Assembly (NCBI GenBank): GCA_017624955.1
Contig: JAGAMA010000022.1
Location: 1 to 57,360, forward strand
Reading direction: 5' to 3'
DNA length: 57,360 bases
From: Alistipes sp.
Lineage (GTDB): Bacteria > Bacteroidota > Bacteroidia > Bacteroidales > Rikenellaceae
Shown here: positions 36,913 through 46,896 of the stretch, one piece after another
How the letters are laid out: each line of letters starts with the position of its first letter
Position numbering within the stretch: the stretch's first letter is position 1
Program-made: the position numbers and the translations under genes
Notes under the pieces: generated by a model
What the model saw: the letters and a program-made list of their open reading frames with translations, nothing else
Database searches by the model: none
What the model was told of the DNA's origin: nothing

Positions 36913-38172
36913 ATGGCAAGCGCAACCCATACGAGCGAGGAGCAGCCGCGCCGCCGTTACTTTACGGGCGACAGGGTGCTGTGGATCATCGTGGCCGTAT
37001 TGGCCGTGGTGTCGGTCCTGGTGGTCTACTCTTCGACCGCCAAGATGGCCTATGATGCCCACACGGTGCGCACAACGGCCCACTTCCTGCGTCAGCAGCT
37101 GCTCATTCTCTTCCTCAGCATGGGTATTATGGTGGTGGTGCAGCGACTCAACAGCTCGTTCTACCACGCGGCAGCGCGGTGGGTCTACTACCTCAGCCTG
37201 CTCCTTACCTTGGCGGTCTATTTCCTGGGCCACACCACGAATGGCGCTGCGCGCTGGATCCCGATCGGCCCCTTCCAATTTCAGCCCTCCGAGGCGCTGA
37301 AGGTGGCGACGGTCATGTTCTTAGCCATGCAGTTGGCCGCCCGTCAAACCAAGATCGACAAGCTGCGCATCGTCCCCTCGTGGCGCTTCTGGACCTGGCG
37401 CACGGATCGGGTGCAACGGCGCATCTGGCGCGAGGGTACTTACCCGATTCTGCTGCCCGTCGTGGCGGCTTGTGCCGTCATCGTGCCGGCTCACACCTCA
37501 TCGGCGGCGCTGCTGTTCCTGGCTACCTGGGTCATGATGCTTGTGGGGCGTGTGCGTGGTGGGGAGCTGATGAAACTCATCGGCTGGGCCTTGGTGGGCT
37601 TCTGCCTGCTCATGGCGCTCAACCTCGGACGAGGTGCTACGGCCGAAGGCCGCCTATCGACCTGGGTCAAGCTGTGGGTTTTGCCGCAAGATACGAAGCC
37701 GATCGAGGATTTGACCGATACCGAACGCTCGATGATTGCCATCCACAACGGCGGCGTGCTGGGTGTTGGGGCGGGGCAGAGTGCCATCCGTGTCGAGATG
37801 ATCCACCCCGAGAGCGACTACGCCTTTGCCTTCTTTGTCGAGGAGTACGGCATGCTGCTCGGCCTGGCGCTCATGATGCTCTATCTGTGGATCTTCTTCC
37901 GCGCCATCGAGATCTTCCGACGGTGTGGCACGGCCTTCCCGGGACTTTTGGTGTTGGGGCTGGCGCTTATGATCACCTGCCAGGCCCTGCTGCATATCAT
38001 GGTTACGGTGAACCTGATCCCCGAGACGGGTCAGACCCTGCCGCTGATCTCGCGCGGTGGCTCTTCGACCCTCTTCACAGCTATTGCGCTGGGTATGATC
38101 CTCAGCGTGAGCCGCCAAAACGAGGAGCACTCCCACCTCAGACCCAAGAGCGAGAGTATGTTGGAAAAATAG
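36913..38172 (+). CDS. ftsW: Lipid II polymerase FtsW (SEDS family)
   Basis: Integral-membrane peptidoglycan glycosyltransferase (419 aa) of the septum, partner of FtsI. About ten helices. Hallmarks: GAARWIPIGPFQFQPSE (about 112-128), the family stretch SAIRVEMIHPESDYAFAFFVEEYG (about 290-315), and ETGQTLPLISRGGSS (about 372-386). The first 15 residues are a polar tail. murG, murC, ftsQ, ftsA and ftsZ, which usually follow ftsW in this phylum, are absent; an S4-domain gene follows after 6 nt instead. Confidence 0.96.
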   Translation: MASATHTSEEQPRRRYFTGDRVLWIIVAVLAVVSVLVVYSSTAKMAYDAHTVRTTAHFLRQQLLILFLSMGIMVVVQRLNSSFYHAAARWVYYLSLLLTLAVYFLGHTTNGAARWIPIGPFQFQPSEALKVATVMFLAMQLAARQTKIDKLRIVPSWRFWTWRTDRVQRRIWREGTYPILLPVVAACAVIVPAHTSSAALLFLATWVMMLVGRVRGGELMKLIGWALVGFCLLMALNLGRGATAEGRLSTWVKLWVLPQDTKPIEDLTDTERSMIAIHNGGVLGVGAGQSAIRVEMIHPESDYAFAFFVEEYGMLLGLALMMLYLWIFFRAIEIFRRCGTAFPGLLVLGLALMITCQALLHIMVTVNLIPETGQTLPLISRGGSSTLFTAIALGMILSVSRQNEEHSHLRPKSESMLEK

Positions 38173-38178
38173 TGAACT

Positions 38179-38583
38179 ATGGAGGATATTCGTTTAGATA
38201 AATACCTGTGGGCGGTGCGTGTCTTTAAGACGCGCAGCGATGCCGCCGATGCCATCCGCAACAACCGCGTGATGGTCAATGATGCCTATGCCAAGCCCTC
38301 GCGCGAGGTAAAGATCGGCGACCGGATCTCGGTGCGCCGTCAGGCAGTCACCTATCAATATAAGGTATTGGACCTTGTCTCGAGCCGTCAGGGGGCGAAG
38401 AATGTTCCCCTCTATTGCCTCGACATTACGCCCGAGGAGGAGAAAGCAAAACTCAATGTACCGCGCGAGACGATCTTCGTCTTCCGCGATCGCGGCACGG
38501 GTCGCCCTACGAAGAAGGAGCGCCGCGACCTGGACTCGCTCATGGAGGGATTCTTCTACGACGATTCGGACGACGAGGATTAA
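38179..38583 (+). CDS. hslR: Heat-shock protein 15-like S4 RNA-binding protein
   Basis: 134 aa. The N-terminal S4 domain (about residues 4-60, IRLDKYLWAVRVFKTRSDAADAI) is followed by a basic region and an acidic tail (YDDSDDED). In E. coli Hsp15 rescues stalled 50S subunits carrying nascent chain-tRNA, and a related role is inferred. It lies 6 nt after ftsW on the same strand, so it is probably the last gene of this transcription unit. A terminator follows 27 nt after the stop codon. Confidence 0.9.
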   Translation: MEDIRLDKYLWAVRVFKTRSDAADAIRNNRVMVNDAYAKPSREVKIGDRISVRRQAVTYQYKVLDLVSSRQGAKNVPLYCLDITPEEEKAKLNVPRETIFVFRDRGTGRPTKKERRDLDSLMEGFFYDDSDDED

Positions 38584-38609
38584 CGGTGCGGATACATACC
38601 TGTTAAAAC

Positions 38610-38647
38610 AGCGTGTTTCAACTTTTGGGTTGGGCACGCTTTTTTTA
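38610..38647 (+). terminator. Terminator after ftsW-hslR
   Basis: AGCGTG/CACGCT (38610-38615 with 38635-38640), extended by CAAC/GTTG and G-T pairs, then eight T. Confidence 0.75.
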
Positions 38648-38779
38648 TCCCCCAAAGGAGCCAAATCGGGATTTTTACCCCTTTCATGCGAAAATTTCCA
38701 CGCCCGACGCCTTATTTTTTAAGAACTTTGATCTTGTCGAGTCACAACCTCGGCAGATGAACCTTAAAAACTTCCGACC

Positions 38780-39814
38780 ATGAAAAAACTGCTCCTTCTG
38801 ATCCTCCTTTGGATGCCCCTGACACTTGTGCAGGCCGCCGAACGCATGTTTGTCGTGGCCCAAGACGGCTCGGGCGACTTTACCTCCCTGCAGGCGGCTA
38901 TCAATGCCGTTCCCGACCACAGCGTAGAACGCTATACGATTCTTATCAAGGCGGGGCTTTACGACGACGAGAAGCTCATCATCCACGCCTCGAAACCCAA
39001 CATCACGCTGCGCGGCGAGGGGCGTAACCGCACGGTAATCAGCTACCACATGTACAACGGCCCCAGCCCCGAAACGCGCGGCCAGTTGCCCGTATCGCTC
39101 TGGAAGAAGTGGAACTACGACCCGATGCTGGTGCGCACCTCGGCTACGCTGACCATCCTTTCGGACCATTGTCTTCTCGAGCACCTCACGCTGCAGAACT
39201 CGCACGGCCCGGGTGGGCAGGCGCTGGCAGTCACGGTGCGCGGAAACCGCACGATCTTCTACGATTGCAACCTCTTGGCCTACCAGGATACCATCTATCT
39301 GTGGGAAGCGGGCAAGCAGACCTACTTCGAGAAGTGCCTGGTGGTCGGCCGTACCGATTATATATATGGCGGCGGCATCGGCTATTTCTACCGATGCGAG
39401 ATCAGCAGCTACGGCGGCGGCTGGGTAACGGCCCCCTCGACCTCGATCAATCAGCCCTATGGTTTTATCTTCGACCGTTGCCGTTTCACCTACCGCGACA
39501 ACTCGCCCAATGAGGGGGACGACGGGCAGCCCTATGCCCTCGGTCGCCCGTGGCACAACTATCCCAAGGTGGCCATCCTGCGTTCGAAGATATCGAAGGA
39601 GGTACACCCGATGGGTTGGTTGCCGTGGAATATGCGCTATGCACCTACCAGCCCCGATCTGCACCTCTACGAGTACCGCAATCGCGGGCGAGGTGCCGAT
39701 ATGAGTGAGCGTATTGATTGGGTAGGTTTGCGGGCATTGAGCGATCAGGAGGCTGATAATTACCGCATTGAGCGCGTTTTTGGTGAGCATCCGAAAAATT
39801 GGCATAAAGAGTAA
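38780..39814 (+). CDS. Secreted pectinesterase, carbohydrate esterase family 8
   Basis: 344 aa with a signal peptide (about 1-20). Right-handed beta-helix enzyme that removes methyl esters from homogalacturonan. Catalytic set: Asp170 in YQDTIY (acid/base), Asp193 in GRTDYIYG (nucleophile; the usual motif is GxVDFIFG) and Arg256 in LGRPW. The threonine before the nucleophile and tyrosine after it are mild deviations. It starts the polysaccharide-utilisation locus, 20 nt upstream of an acetyl-esterase. No pectate lyase or galacturonase is in the window. Confidence 0.92.
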   Translation: MKKLLLLILLWMPLTLVQAAERMFVVAQDGSGDFTSLQAAINAVPDHSVERYTILIKAGLYDDEKLIIHASKPNITLRGEGRNRTVISYHMYNGPSPETRGQLPVSLWKKWNYDPMLVRTSATLTILSDHCLLEHLTLQNSHGPGGQALAVTVRGNRTIFYDCNLLAYQDTIYLWEAGKQTYFEKCLVVGRTDYIYGGGIGYFYRCEISSYGGGWVTAPSTSINQPYGFIFDRCRFTYRDNSPNEGDDGQPYALGRPWHNYPKVAILRSKISKEVHPMGWLPWNMRYAPTSPDLHLYEYRNRGRGADMSERIDWVGLRALSDQEADNYRIERVFGEHPKNWHKE

Positions 39815-39834
39815 TAAGCTAAAGGTATGCAAAG

Positions 39835-41142
39835 ATGAAGAGATTCGGTTTTTTATTGTGTGGAATGTTGCTGCTTTGCCTGGGGGCAAAGGCTGAAAAC
39901 TATCCCTATCGCAGCGATGTGTTGTGGGTAACTGTGCCCGATCATGCCGATTGGTTGTATGAAATCGGCGAAAAGGCGACCATCGAGGTCCAATTCTATC
40001 AATACGGCATACCACAAGATGGTGTGACGGTCCATTACGAAATAGGAAATGATTTGATGCCTGCCGATGCCAAAGGCGAAGTGGTCTTGAAGCGGGGTAA
40101 GGCTACGATCGTGATGGGCACCATGAAGGAGCCCGGATTCCGTGATTGCCGCATGAGTGTCAAATTGGGGAATCAAACCTACAAGCACCATATCAAGGTG
40201 GGCTTCTCGGTCGATAAGATTCAACCCTATACACAAATGCCGACCGATTTTGAGGCCTTCTGGCAGAAGAATAAGGAGGAGCTGGCCGCTTTGCCCCTGA
40301 CCTACACCAAGGAGCGGGTCGAGGAGTACTGTACCGAAACGACCGATTGTTACCTCATCAAACTGCCTGTAAACAAACGCGGACAAGCGGTCTATGGTTA
40401 TCTGACCTATCCGAAGCATGCCCAAAAGGGGAGTCACCCCGTGGTGCTGTGCCCTCCCGGAGCAGGTATCAAGACCATCAAGGAGCCGATGCGAAACCGA
40501 TATTACGCCGAGCAGGGGTGCATCCGCCTCGAGATCGAGATCCACGGACTAAATCCCACGATGACCCCCGAAGAGTTCAAGGAGATCAGTACAGCCTTTG
40601 GTCATGAGAGCAATTATCTCAACATTAACCTGGAGAACAAGGATAATTACTACATGAAGCGGGTTTACCTGGCTTGTGTACGCAGCATCGATTTGCTGAC
40701 CTCGTTGCCCGAATGGGATGGCCGGAATGTCATCGTGCAGGGCGGAAGCCAGGGCGGAGGCTTGGCCTTGGTAACGGCCGGCCTTGATGAGCGTGTCACG
40801 CAGTGCGTGGCCAATCATCCGGCCTTGAGCGATATGGCCGGTTTTGAGGCCGGACGCGCCGACGGCTATCCGCACTTCTCGCGTACTCCGGGTATGACGA
40901 CTTCCGACAAGGTAAAGACGATGGCCTATTACGATGTGGTCAATTTTGCCCGCCTGGTGAAGGCTGAAACCTATCTTACCTGGGGATTCAACGACGATGT
41001 ATGTACGCCCACGACCAGCTATGCCACCTATAATGTGCTGACCTGTCCCAAGGAGGCACTCATTACGCCCATCAACGAACATTGGACGACGGATGTCACG
41101 GCACGCGGTCAATTGGCGTGGATCTTAAAACACCTGAAGTAA
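39835..41142 (+). CDS. Acetylxylan esterase-like hydrolase (AXE1 family, CE7-like)
   Basis: 435 aa with a signal peptide (about 1-20) and an N-terminal beta-sandwich (about 25-125). An alpha/beta-hydrolase of the acetylxylan-esterase/cephalosporin-deacetylase type covers about 130-435. The catalytic triad is Ser305 in GGSQGG, Asp387 or Asp388 in FNDDVCTP, and His416 in NEHWTT. It should remove O-acetyl groups from glycans in the periplasm. Next to a pectinesterase, acetylated pectin is a plausible substrate, but xylan cannot be excluded. A 227-nt gap separates it from susC. Confidence 0.88.
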   Translation: MKRFGFLLCGMLLLCLGAKAENYPYRSDVLWVTVPDHADWLYEIGEKATIEVQFYQYGIPQDGVTVHYEIGNDLMPADAKGEVVLKRGKATIVMGTMKEPGFRDCRMSVKLGNQTYKHHIKVGFSVDKIQPYTQMPTDFEAFWQKNKEELAALPLTYTKERVEEYCTETTDCYLIKLPVNKRGQAVYGYLTYPKHAQKGSHPVVLCPPGAGIKTIKEPMRNRYYAEQGCIRLEIEIHGLNPTMTPEEFKEISTAFGHESNYLNINLENKDNYYMKRVYLACVRSIDLLTSLPEWDGRNVIVQGGSQGGGLALVTAGLDERVTQCVANHPALSDMAGFEAGRADGYPHFSRTPGMTTSDKVKTMAYYDVVNFARLVKAETYLTWGFNDDVCTPTTSYATYNVLTCPKEALITPINEHWTTDVTARGQLAWILKHLK

Positions 41143-41220
41143 GGTCGTGTGTTTTTTCGTAAAGCGTTGAGAATGAATAAACTTTGAATTTTTCTCGGTC
41201 GATGCGCAAAATATTCACCT

Positions 41221-41260
41221 GAAAAAATGTGAAAAATTACACCTATTTGCGAAAAATTAC
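41221..41260 (+). promoter_or_regulatory. Direct repeats upstream of susC, candidate regulator-binding site
   Basis: GAAAAATTAC occurs at 41231-41240 and 41251-41260, exactly 20 bp apart, with a degenerate copy (GAAAAAATGT) at 41221-41230. Two helical turns between direct repeats suits a dimeric AraC-type regulator such as the C-terminal domain of the hybrid sensor encoded at 47009-51298. Distance to the susC start is about 110 bp. Confidence 0.45.
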
Positions 41261-41369
41261 CACATACAAAAGCGACGAATTGAGGAAATTTGTACTACGA
41301 AAAGGTGATAAATGGATAGAAAGAAACATTCAAAATAAATCCTACAACTAAATTAATGTCTAACCTTAA

Positions 41370-44300
41370 ATGACAAGAATGATGAAACAAAACTCTACTC
41401 ATGGCGCATTCTCGGCATTTGTTCGGAAGCTATCGCTTGTGATCTGCTTCTTGAGCATCTCCGCGTTTGCATTCGCCCAGTCCAAGGTGACGGGTACGGT
41501 GAAAGATTCGGCCGGTGAGCCGATCATCGGTGCCAGTGTGATTGTTGAGGGCACGACGACAGGTACGACGACCGCTGCGGACGGTACCTTTACGCTCAAT
41601 GTCCCCAAGAACGCAGTGCTGGCCGTTTCGTACATTGGTTACGAGGGCGTATCGCAATCCGTAGCCCCCGGCCAGACGAAGGTCGATTTTGTCCTCACAG
41701 CTGCGAATACGGAGCTTGACGAGGTGGTTGTAATCGGTTATGGTACGGTAAAGCGTCGTGACCTTACGGGTGCCGTAGCTTCGGTGTCGGGTGAGAAACT
41801 TGCAGCCAACCCCGTATCGGATGTGGCACAGGCCCTGCAAGGTAAACTGCCGGGTGTAAACGTTATTACGCAGGACGGTCGTCCGGGTGCCGAGGTGGCA
41901 GTTCGCGTGCGTGGTGGTGGTTCTATTACGCAGTCGAACAATCCTCTCTTCGTGGTGGACGGTTTCCCCGTAAGTTCGATTTCGGACATCCCCGCTTCGG
42001 AGATTGAGTCGATTGACGTGCTGAAGGATGCCTCGTCGACGGCTATCTATGGTGCTCGTGGTGCTAATGGTGTTATCCTCGTTACGACGAAGGGTGCCAA
42101 GGCCGGTACGGTAAAGGTGACCTACGATGGTTATGTACAGGTAAAGAAGGTGGCCAAGACCCTGGAGACCCTCTCGGCTCAGGAATATGTATTGCACAAC
42201 TGGAGCTATGCCGCTTCGCGTGGTTCGGCCAACCAGGATGCAGTAGAGAAGTATTTCGGCCTCGGTTCGAAGTATGGCAATCACTATGACGACTACGCCA
42301 ATGTAGCTGCTCACAACTGGACGGATGATGTACTCCGCACGGCCTTTACCCACAGCCACACGGTTAACGTATCGGGCGGTACGGAGAAGACCCAGGCTGC
42401 TGCCACGTTGAGCTTCGTGGATGATCAGGGTATCAAGATTAACTCGGATCTAAGCCGCGTGAACGCTTCGTTCAAGATTCGCCAGCAGCTGGCTAAGCGC
42501 CTACACCTGGATTTCGATATCCGCTACAACGAGCGCAACCAGAATGGTCGTGAGAGCACGACGAGCGGTAAGGGTTCGGATGTGTCGGGTGCCTATTTCT
42601 ATAAGCCGATCGACAATCCGCTGGGTGGTGTAAATTACTCGGATGTGGCTTCGGGCTTCTCGTTCGGTATTGCCAACATCGACGATTTCCATAATCCGGT
42701 TGAGATGATCAACAACATCGTAAACAAATCAACGAGTCGTTCGTTCCGTGGTTCGGCTGCTCTTTCGTGGGAGATTATTGATGGTCTGACGGCTCGCACC
42801 GAGCTTTCGTTGAACCGTGGCAGCTCGAAGAATCGCTATTTCGACGGCGGTTATACGAGCGGTACAAAGTCGGCTACGCTGTCGCGTGGCGAGAGCCAGG
42901 GCATGCGTTCGCTGACGACGATCAACTACGATTTCAACCTGGGTGAGAATCACAAGTTCTCGGTGCTGGTTGGTAATGAGATTATCGAGCAGGAGTCGGA
43001 GTCTTCGTCGCTTTCGGGTACGGGCTTCCCCGACACCTTCGATTTCGGTACGGCTATGGGTCTGATTCACACCGCTACGCAGCAGTTCTCGGCTACGAAC
43101 TCGGTGGGCGTACCTGACCACACCACCTCGTTCTTTGGTCGTATCAACTATACGCTCTTCGATCGCTTCCTCTTCACGGCTACGATGCGTGCCGATGGTT
43201 CGTCGAAGTTTGCTCCCGATCATCGTTGGGGTTACTTCCCCGCAGGTGCTGTCGCATGGCGTCTGTCGGATGAGGCTTGGCTGAAGGATGTAGATTGGCT
43301 CTCGAACCTGAAGTTGCGTCTGTCGTATGGTACGTCGGGTTCGGATAACATCAGCTCGAACCTCTGGCGTGAGACTTGGAAGTCGCTTGGCTCGGGTAGT
43401 AACCGTCTCCCGATCAATGGCGAGTTCTCGGCTTTCTATCGTCCGGATGGTCTGTTGGCCAATAACGACCTGAAGTGGGAGACCACCATTTCGCGTAACA
43501 TCGGTGTAGATTTCGGTTTCTTCAACCACCGTTTGACGGGTGCTTTGGAGGTTTACTGGAATACGACGAAGGATCTGTTGATGGCTGTTCCGGTAGATAA
43601 CACGACCGGTTACTCGTACCAGTTCCAGAACTTCGGTAAGACCTCGAACAAGGGTTTCGAGCTCTCGCTCAATGCCGTTATCGTAGATAAGAAGGATCTG
43701 AAGTTCTCGGTAGGTGCTATCTACAACTACAACAAGAACAACCTGGATGAGCTGCCCAACGCTTCGCAGTATGATTACTCGTCGTACTGGGGTTCGTCGG
43801 CTCAGGTACCGGCTAACGACTTTACCTTCATCGAGGGTCAGCCGATCGGTATCGTTCGCGGTTATATCTACGAGGGCTTCTATACCACTTCGGACTTCAA
43901 CTATGTCGATGGTAAGTATATCCTGAAGGAGGGTACGGCCGATATCACGAAGGCCATCACCGCTACCTACATGCATCCGTTCGATATTCCGTCGGGTCAG
44001 ACCGCCTTCCCAGGTGCTCCGAAGTACCGCGATATGAATGGTGACGGTCTGGTGAACCTGGATGATGCCACCTCGCTGGGCGACGTAATGCCCAAGCACA
44101 CGGGTAGCTTCTCGCTCAACCTGAATTGGAAGAACTTTGATCTGTCGGGTAACTTCACCTGGACGGCCGGTGGTAAGGTTTACAACGTAAACGCCATGAT
44201 CAACGCGTCGGGTAACGAGTATGACGGTATTGGTCGTCAGCGCCCCGATTGGTACGCCGATACCTATAAGATCTATACGGTGAACAGTGCCGGTGATCTG

Positions 44301-44681
44301 CAGTTTGTATCGACCCCCGCCGAGCTGGATAAGCTGAATGCCGGTGCCAAGTATCACCTGCCCTACAACCAGTCGGGTATCGTTTCGTCGCAGTGGCTTG
44401 AGGATGGCTCGTACCTGCGTCTGCAGACCCTGACGTTGGGTTACACGCTGCCGAACAAGGTGGTTAAGAAGATCGGTATCGATCGCATCCGTGTTTACTT
44501 CACGGCCAACAACCTCTTCACGTTGACGGGCTATTCGGGCATCGATCCCGAGGTGAATGCCTACACGAGCGGCCGTTCGGGCTTCATGAGCGATCTGCGT
44601 ATCTTCCCGACGATGAACATGGACTTCGGTGCCTACCCGCGCGCTCGCACGTTCACTTTTGGTGCCAACATCACGTTCTAA
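41370..44681 (+). CDS. SusC-like TonB-dependent outer-membrane transporter
   Basis: 1103 aa. Signal peptide (about 1-35, ending SAFAFAQ), a carboxypeptidase-D-like regulatory domain (about 38-115, KVTGTVKDSAGEPIIGASV), plug domain (about 120-240, with SIDVLKDASSTAIYGARGANGVI) and a 22-strand barrel to the terminal aromatic ITF. It imports oligosaccharides with the SusD lid encoded 36 nt downstream. In-frame ATGs at 41379 and 41382 are alternative starts with little effect. Binding specificity cannot be read from sequence; the neighbouring esterases suggest a pectin-type or acetylated glycan. Confidence 0.95.
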   Translation: MTRMMKQNSTHGAFSAFVRKLSLVICFLSISAFAFAQSKVTGTVKDSAGEPIIGASVIVEGTTTGTTTAADGTFTLNVPKNAVLAVSYIGYEGVSQSVAPGQTKVDFVLTAANTELDEVVVIGYGTVKRRDLTGAVASVSGEKLAANPVSDVAQALQGKLPGVNVITQDGRPGAEVAVRVRGGGSITQSNNPLFVVDGFPVSSISDIPASEIESIDVLKDASSTAIYGARGANGVILVTTKGAKAGTVKVTYDGYVQVKKVAKTLETLSAQEYVLHNWSYAASRGSANQDAVEKYFGLGSKYGNHYDDYANVAAHNWTDDVLRTAFTHSHTVNVSGGTEKTQAAATLSFVDDQGIKINSDLSRVNASFKIRQQLAKRLHLDFDIRYNERNQNGRESTTSGKGSDVSGAYFYKPIDNPLGGVNYSDVASGFSFGIANIDDFHNPVEMINNIVNKSTSRSFRGSAALSWEIIDGLTARTELSLNRGSSKNRYFDGGYTSGTKSATLSRGESQGMRSLTTINYDFNLGENHKFSVLVGNEIIEQESESSSLSGTGFPDTFDFGTAMGLIHTATQQFSATNSVGVPDHTTSFFGRINYTLFDRFLFTATMRADGSSKFAPDHRWGYFPAGAVAWRLSDEAWLKDVDWLSNLKLRLSYGTSGSDNISSNLWRETWKSLGSGSNRLPINGEFSAFYRPDGLLANNDLKWETTISRNIGVDFGFFNHRLTGALEVYWNTTKDLLMAVPVDNTTGYSYQFQNFGKTSNKGFELSLNAVIVDKKDLKFSVGAIYNYNKNNLDELPNASQYDYSSYWGSSAQVPANDFTFIEGQPIGIVRGYIYEGFYTTSDFNYVDGKYILKEGTADITKAITATYMHPFDIPSGQTAFPGAPKYRDMNGDGLVNLDDATSLGDVMPKHTGSFSLNLNWKNFDLSGNFTWTAGGKVYNVNAMINASGNEYDGIGRQRPDWYADTYKIYTVNSAGDLQFVSTPAELDKLNAGAKYHLPYNQSGIVSSQWLEDGSYLRLQTLTLGYTLPNKVVKKIGIDRIRVYFTANNLFTLTGYSGIDPEVNAYTSGRSGFMSDLRIFPTMNMDFGAYPRARTFTFGANITF

Positions 44682-44717
44682 GTTAAGAGTTGAATTGCAA
44701 AAACGACATTTAAATAT

Positions 44718-46844
44718 ATGAAACGCATTTTAAACACCATATTGGTTGTAGCGGCTCTCTTTACGCTGACGAGCTGCGAGGACTACCTGGAGACGAACTC
44801 TCCGAGCGTAGTGGACCGAGACTTTGTTTTCCAGAACGAGGAGTCGGCACGTGCTGCCCTTTACTACGGTTATTCGACCCTGCAGAACTGCCGTTCGTTG
44901 CACTCGGTCGGTTTCTTCTGGACCCCGATTTGGGGCTCGGACATCGAGGATGCCCAGGATTCGTATAGCGAGGGTTCGGCCGGTTGCTTGGAGAAGACCT
45001 TCTATCCCACCGGTACGGCAAACTATAACATCAACTCGGGTGAGGGCACTGAGGTTTTCGAGCAGCTTTACAACACGATTGCTGTAGCTAACTCGCTCAT
45101 CACGAGCTACGAGGCGATGGCAAACTTTGAGTCGGAGATCATGACCGATGAGCCCAACTCGCTGTCGGATATCTACGGTCAGGCAGTTGCGCTGCGTGCA
45201 ACGTGCTACTATGAGCTTTGCCGTTGGTATGGTGATGTGCCCCACTCGCTGGTAGCAGGTCAGCAGGCTCAGGGTCTTACGTCGCGTTATGCCATTTACG
45301 ATTACCATGTAAAGAAGCTCATCGAGGTTGAGCCGCACATGTTCCGTCCGGGCGAGGGTACGACCCGTGCCGATGTGATGAACCGTACTTATGTACAGGG
45401 TCTGATCGGCCGTATCTGCCTTTACAACGGTGGTTACCTGACGCGCCGCACTGACCTGGGTGCCGACTTCTATGTTGATGGCGATGGTAATGTGCTCTCA
45501 TTTGATGATTGGTCGGTAGAGAAGAATGGTGCCGTTTATGGTCGTCGTTCGGATTGGAAAGAGGTCTTCGCTATTGGTAAGCAGTATCTTCAGGAGCTGG
45601 CAAACAACTCGGGCTCGGTGGTTCTTCACACAACTGACCCGCGTGGTGAGAAGGTGGGCGATCGCACCTACGGTAACCCCTTCCAGTATACCTTCCAGCA
45701 GATGCATGCCGGTGATAACATTACGTTGGCTGACGAGTCGATTTATGAGATTCCGATGATGTACCTCCATGGTTCGGATCGTCCGGCCTATATCGGTCGT
45801 CCTTCGTCGGGTGGTAACGGCGGTGCTCCTTGCGTAGCTTGCGGTCAGGACCGTGTGAATGCTCACTTCTACTATGGTTGGTTCGACAACAACGATATGC
45901 GTCGTGATGCTTCGGTTTGCGTAACCGGTTCGACCGGTGGTGGCCAGGAGAAGATGCAGTCGTTCGAGCGTTCGGCTTGGGGTGCAGGTTGCGGCCCGGG
46001 TACCAACAAGTGGGACTGGAACCGTCTGCCTTCGCCTGATACGAGCTCGTATGGTACATCGGGTATCAATGTAAGCTACATGCGTATTTCGGATGCCTAC
46101 CTGATGTTGGCTGAGATCTGCGCTGCTTTGGGTGACGATGCCACGGCCAAGACCTACCTGGGTAAGGTTCACCACCGTGCATTCCCCGGTAACAACGACC
46201 CGAACTTCAATACCTACATTACCGAGTGCGGTGGTTTGTACAAGGCTGTTATTAAGGAGCGTGCTCTGGAGTTTGTAGGCGAGGGTGACCGTCGCTGGAC
46301 GCTGATCCGCACGGGTATGCTGCCCGAGGCTGCTGTTCAGGTGCGTAAGGATATGACCAAGCTCATTGACGATGTGGTTGCTCAGGGTTACCATGAGTTT
46401 GCTAATGGCAACCAGATTCCGGCTTATGTATGGACCAAACAGGTGGATGCTCGCGCTCAGTATGGTTATCGTTTGACGGCGCAGTGCCCCGATGAGAGCG
46501 ATCCGGTTCTCTTCCCGGGTTGGCGTGGTCAGCACGACGATTGGGGTGGCTTGATTCCCTCGTATGCCAGCGTAACGGCAACGAACGTGGCTATTAAGGG
46601 TCTGTTTGAGTACATCGCTCCCGGTTCGGAGGAGGCTCAGGCACTCGAGGCTGAGGGTTATGTACAGACACCGTGGGCTGTCGATATGAACAAGCACCGC
46701 GAGTCGTATGCCACCAAGCTGCTGGCCGGTTACACCGATCAGGATCTCGCAGCGAAGAACCCGCCGATCTACCTGAAGCCCTACCTGGCTAAGGTGGTTC
46801 TGAACTCGAAGATTTCGAATGGCTACGGTTTCCGTCAGGAGTAG
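44718..46844 (+). CDS. SusD-like surface glycan-binding lipoprotein
   Basis: 708 aa with a lipoprotein signal (LTSC, Cys20). RagB/SusD fold: N-terminal TPR-like helices (about 40-330) and the C-terminal SusD domain with the conserved end-part KERALEFVGEGDRRWTLIRTG near 515-535. It is longer than archetypal SusD (about 550 aa) because of insertions in the middle (about 290-440). It caps the SusC barrel at the surface. A strong terminator follows. Confidence 0.94.
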   Translation: MKRILNTILVVAALFTLTSCEDYLETNSPSVVDRDFVFQNEESARAALYYGYSTLQNCRSLHSVGFFWTPIWGSDIEDAQDSYSEGSAGCLEKTFYPTGTANYNINSGEGTEVFEQLYNTIAVANSLITSYEAMANFESEIMTDEPNSLSDIYGQAVALRATCYYELCRWYGDVPHSLVAGQQAQGLTSRYAIYDYHVKKLIEVEPHMFRPGEGTTRADVMNRTYVQGLIGRICLYNGGYLTRRTDLGADFYVDGDGNVLSFDDWSVEKNGAVYGRRSDWKEVFAIGKQYLQELANNSGSVVLHTTDPRGEKVGDRTYGNPFQYTFQQMHAGDNITLADESIYEIPMMYLHGSDRPAYIGRPSSGGNGGAPCVACGQDRVNAHFYYGWFDNNDMRRDASVCVTGSTGGGQEKMQSFERSAWGAGCGPGTNKWDWNRLPSPDTSSYGTSGINVSYMRISDAYLMLAEICAALGDDATAKTYLGKVHHRAFPGNNDPNFNTYITECGGLYKAVIKERALEFVGEGDRRWTLIRTGMLPEAAVQVRKDMTKLIDDVVAQGYHEFANGNQIPAYVWTKQVDARAQYGYRLTAQCPDESDPVLFPGWRGQHDDWGGLIPSYASVTATNVAIKGLFEYIAPGSEEAQALEAEGYVQTPWAVDMNKHRESYATKLLAGYTDQDLAAKNPPIYLKPYLAKVVLNSKISNGYGFRQE

Positions 46845-46896
46845 CTTGTGAAAAGAAAACCTTCACATAGGTTTAGTTAGTTAAAATTAGGTGAGG

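Noticed and set aside
42729-44357. A 542-residue minus-strand open frame antisense to susC
   Set aside because: It is a by-product of GC-biased codons in susC. No ribosome site, domain or promoter is seen.
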